Assembly (NCBI GenBank): GCA_015056925.1
Contig: SVFJ01000002.1
Coordinates: forward strand, 43,484 to 107,483
DNA from: Lachnospiraceae bacterium
Lineage (GTDB): Bacteria; Bacillota; Clostridia; Lachnospirales; Lachnospiraceae
Direction: 5' to 3'
Length of the DNA stretch: 64,000 bases
Shown here: positions 60,803 to 64,000 of the stretch, in pieces
Layout: each line of letters starts with the position of its first letter
Numbering within the stretch: position 1 is the first letter of the stretch
Position numbers and translations under genes: made by a program
The notes under the pieces: generated by a model
Database searches by the model: none
What the model saw: only the letters and a program-made list of their open reading frames with translations
Told to the model about the DNA's origin: nothing

Positions 60803-61851
60803 TATGCATCTGCCTCAGCAGCCTTCTTTGCAGGCTTAGCTGTCTCTTCTACTGCCCCCTGCAATCCATAATGCAGACGAACCTTATTCTCTACCTCTGC
60901 ACAAATCTCAGGATTATCCTTCAAATACTGCTTTGCATTCTCTCTACCCTGACCAATCTTATTCCCTTCATAGGCATACCAGGCACCACTCTTATTAATA
61001 ATATTCACATTTGCCGCCAAGTCAAGAATATCACCTACAGTAGAAATACCCTCACCAAACATAATATCAAACTCAGCCTCTTTGAATGGTGGCGCAATCT
61101 TATTCTTAACAACCTTAACTCTTGTTCTGTTACCTGTTACCTCGCCGCTCTGCTTCAAAGACTCAATACGTCTGACATCAAGTCTTACAGACGAATAGAA
61201 CTTCAACGCGCGACCACCTGTCGTAGTCTCAGGGTTACCGAACATAATACCAACCTTCTCACGAAGCTGATTAATAAAGATAACTGTACAATTAGACTTA
61301 CTAATAACTGCTGTCAGCTTACGCAAAGCCTGCGACATCAATCTCGCCTGTAAACCAACATGTGAATCACCCATATCACCATCAATCTCTGCCTTAGGAA
61401 CAAGCGCCGCAACAGAGTCCACTACTACGATGTCAATAGCACCTGAACGTACCATAGTCTCTGTAATCTCTAATGCCTGCTCTCCGTTATCAGGCTGTGA
61501 AATATACAGATTATCCACATCAACACCGATATTCTTCGCATATACAGGGTCAAGCGCATGCTCCGCATCAATAAAGCCGGCAATACCGCCTCTCTTCTGT
61601 ACCTCTGCAATCATATGTAATGTAACGGTAGTCTTACCTGAAGACTCCGGTCCATATATCTCAACAATACGTCCCTTAGGAATACCACCTAAACCTAATG
61701 CAATATCTAAGCTTAATGAGCCTGTTGGGAATGTCTCCACATTCATCTGTGCGGAAGGGTCGCCTAACTTCATAACTGCTCCCTTACCGTACTGTCTCTC
61801 AATCTGTCCTAACGCCGCATCAAGGGCTTTTAACTTCTCTTCTCTTTCCAT
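60802..61851 (-). CDS. recA: Recombinase RecA
   Basis: [22 protein letters not shown]...[20 protein letters not shown]...[39 protein letters not shown]. Confidence 0.99.
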   Translation of the reverse strand: MEREEKLKALDAALGQIERQYGKGAVMKLGDPSAQMNVETFPTGSLSLDIALGLGGIPKGRIVEIYGPESSGKTTVTLHMIAEVQKRGGIAGFIDAEHALDPVYAKNIGVDVDNLYISQPDNGEQALEITETMVRSGAIDIVVVDSVAALVPKAEIDGDMGDSHVGLQARLMSQALRKLTAVISKSNCTVIFINQLREKVGIMFGNPETTTGGRALKFYSSVRLDVRRIESLKQSGEVTGNRTRVKVVKNKIAPPFKEAEFDIMFGEGISTVGDILDLAANVNIINKSGAWYAYEGNKIGQGRENAKQYLKDNPEICAEVENKVRLHYGLQGAVEETAKPAKKAAEADA

Positions 61852-62050
61852 GTCCCGTTCTCCTTCTCCATACAAACTCTTCCAAACAAATGTTCATCTT
61901 CTATTATATTAAAACATCTGTTCGGGTTTGTCAACATATATTTCGTATATTTGTTCTGTTTTTTGATAAAGCTTTATGCTCCCCTTTCATCACTTCCACC
62001 TTACCATATGAATTTTAGAGATACAAGACTTAGTTTTTACATTTCATTAT

Positions 62051-62118
62051 GTAAACCACTCCAAGAAAAAAAGCAAGCACACGCAAAGCGTGTATTTGCT
62101 TTTTTTGGAGTGGTTTAC
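62051..62118. repeat. Long (about 30 bp arms) imperfect hairpin in the MCP-recA intergenic region
   Basis: gtaaaccactccaagaaaaaaagcaagcacacgc-aaa-gcgtgtatttgctttttttggagtggtttac. Confidence 0.9.
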
Positions 62119-62131
62119 CGACAAAATCTTT

Positions 62132-62252
62132 TAGTAACACGCAGTGTTACGGCAAACGCGCAGCGTTTGGATTTTGGAGGTTACACTACCTCCAAATCTC
62201 TAGTAACACGCAGTGTTACGGCAAACGCGCAGCGTTTGGATTTTGGAGGTTA
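62132..62252. repeat. Two direct copies of an about 52-bp double-hairpin element
   Basis: tagtaacacgcagtgttacggcaaacgcgcagcgtttggattttggaggtta near 62132-62183 and near 62201-62252. Confidence 0.9.
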
Positions 62253-63764
62253 CCCCTGTACCACCTTATTTAACTGCTCAGAAAGCTCCTTTACCTGTTC
62301 TACAATCTCCGCTAAACTCTCTGTTCCTGCGCTGTTTTCCTGCGTTGATGCAGACACCTGCTCTACCGCACTGCAATTTTCCTCTGTATTATTGCGAATC
62401 TGCCTCATATTTTCTGCTACCTCATCACTCTTTACACGAATAAGCTCAGCTACCTTATCAATCTCATGAATCTGTCCGGCCAATGCCTCATTCGACGTTG
62501 TAATAATTGCCGCCGATTCATTTGCCTTTTGAATACTATCCATTCCATTTTGTGTATTCATGGCATTATACTCCATAGCCTTAACAGCATCCTCCGTATT
62601 TTTCACAACCTCATGAACAATCCTTCCAATGCTTTCCACTGCTGTTTTCGTCTGCTCAGCCAGCTTTTGAATCTCCTGTGCCACTACCGCAAAGCCCTTT
62701 CCATGTTCTCCTGCTCTGGCCGCCTCAATCGAGGCATTCAAAGCCAAAATATTCGTCTGACTGGAGATATGGGTAATCGTTTCTACTATTCCGATAATCT
62801 CCTTAGATTCCTCACCTAACGCCGTTATTATTTTCTTACATTCTCTTGTACTGTTATTAATCTGCTCCATACTTGCTGTCGCTTCATTCATTCTTCTTTG
62901 ATTTTCTCTCGTATTGTCCTCAATCTGGTCAGTCAACTCGGCAGTCTTATGATTCATACTGCTAAGTCCCAAAAGCTGTTCACTGATATCCTGAATTTTG
63001 CTGTCCGCATTCTCCACCGCCGCCGTATTTTCCACCGACCCGGTCAGCAGTCTTTCAGTTTCCTTAACAATACTCTGATTTGCCTGTAAAGATACCTCTG
63101 TAATGCCGGAAAGCTCTGATACCATGCCAAACATTATCTCAGAAGTCTTAGCCGCACTATCTTTCATTTCCTTCATGCGTTTAAACATTTCCTCCTGCTC
63201 CTTGGCACCTAATAAATTAGAAAGCATGGAAGCTGTTCTGCTGCAAAGCATGGTAAAAATCGCCGCTACCGCAATCAAGACCAGTGCTCTTGGAATCACG
63301 CCAAATATAATCACATCATCAAATTCCGTGAAATTATCATCCTGTAATGTATCCATATAAAAAGCAAGTACTTGTCCCACCGAAACTCCAAATACCGTAA
63401 GCCCGGTTGCCGCCATGTTTAATCTCTTTGAAAAATAAAGACTTGCAATGGCTATGGGATACACATAAATCGCTACTACATGATAAGTAAGCGTAATACT
63501 AAGCAATGTTACATATATCGAAGCGCACACTACATTAACATATTTAATATAAGCCCCTTCCCGCTTACTTACATTAATCAAAAATGTCGGCACCAGCAAC
63601 AAAGCACTGCCACCAATATATGCAATGGTCATAATCGTCTGGTCCACCACAAAAATCCCAATCACATTCAGCAAATAAATCACTGAAAAAATGAGAAATG
63701 TAACTCTCATTACCTTTGCCACCAAAAAATTAGCTTCCTTTTCATTCTGCATTAGCAAACTCAT
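62250..63764 (-). CDS. Methyl-accepting chemotaxis protein with multi-TM N-terminus
   Basis: About six TM helices then [44 protein letters not shown]. Confidence 0.95.
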   Translation of the reverse strand: MSLLMQNEKEANFLVAKVMRVTFLIFSVIYLLNVIGIFVVDQTIMTIAYIGGSALLLVPTFLINVSKREGAYIKYVNVVCASIYVTLLSITLTYHVVAIYVYPIAIASLYFSKRLNMAATGLTVFGVSVGQVLAFYMDTLQDDNFTEFDDVIIFGVIPRALVLIAVAAIFTMLCSRTASMLSNLLGAKEQEEMFKRMKEMKDSAAKTSEIMFGMVSELSGITEVSLQANQSIVKETERLLTGSVENTAAVENADSKIQDISEQLLGLSSMNHKTAELTDQIEDNTRENQRRMNEATASMEQINNSTRECKKIITALGEESKEIIGIVETITHISSQTNILALNASIEAARAGEHGKGFAVVAQEIQKLAEQTKTAVESIGRIVHEVVKNTEDAVKAMEYNAMNTQNGMDSIQKANESAAIITTSNEALAGQIHEIDKVAELIRVKSDEVAENMRQIRNNTEENCSAVEQVSASTQENSAGTESLAEIVEQVKELSEQLNKVVQG

Positions 63765-63792
63765 ATTTCCAACTCCTTTCTACCGTTTCAGA

Positions 63793-64000
63793 CTATAAAC
63801 TAACCTCTTTATGCACTTGAACCACTTTGTCCTTAATATCCAAAAAAATATCTGTTAAGAGCGGGTCAAAATCCGTCCCTCTTCCGTTTTCTATAATTTG
63901 AAAACATTGCTCTAACGGCATTGCCTCTCTATAACAGCGTTTTTCAGATACTGCATCAAACACATCCGCAATTGCCATAATTCTGGCACAAAGCGGGATT
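63793..64000 (-). CDS. HD-GYP-domain protein, C-terminal fragment (truncated by window end)
   Basis: ARIMAIADVFDAVSEKRCYREAMPLEQCFQIIENGRGTDFDPLLTDIFL, typical HD-GYP C-terminus. Confidence 0.85.
   Translation of the reverse strand, partial: IPLCARIMAIADVFDAVSEKRCYREAMPLEQCFQIIENGRGTDFDPLLTDIFLDIKDKVVQVHKEVSL

Overview
Chromosomal window from a low-GC, motile Firmicute with sporulation genes, probably Lachnospiraceae (Roseburia/Agathobacter/Butyrivibrio-like; inferred from gene content only). Main blocks: flagellar basal-body operon fliI-fliH-fliG-fliF-fliE-flgC-flgB (minus, fliI truncated by the window edge); a short accessory insert (63-bp tandem repeats, GNAT, crcB, degenerate sequence); codY, topA, dprA, comM/yifB, sigK; a secreted GH10 xylanase with two ricin-type lectin repeats; hemW; a galactoside-type carbohydrate locus (GH2, MATE, AraC, GH35, ABC importer, LacI) lying between hemW and lepA; lepA-spoIIP-gpr and divergent rpsT; HAD, radical SAM and hybrid kinase genes; tpiA-pgk-gap with highly structured intergenic regions; PHP phosphatase, MCP, DUF89, zinc-ribbon and TPM proteins; mnmA; DAHP synthase; xerD, spoIIM, NUDIX; a small AT-rich accessory patch (zinc-ribbon membrane proteins, XRE, Rpn-like); rny, recX, recA; MCP; partial HD-GYP-like gene. 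I found no tRNA, rRNA, CRISPR array or intact transposon. I did not find a clearly new multi-gene system. The most interesting signals are non-coding: a family of nested intergenic hairpins with GNA-type triloops (GCGAAGC cores), mutually exclusive hairpins between gap and pgk, a 63-bp tandem array open in several frames, candidate LacI operators, a possible ATT start for spoIIP, and a sigK without a pro-sequence. All assignments are by eye from translated sequence; no database search was run.
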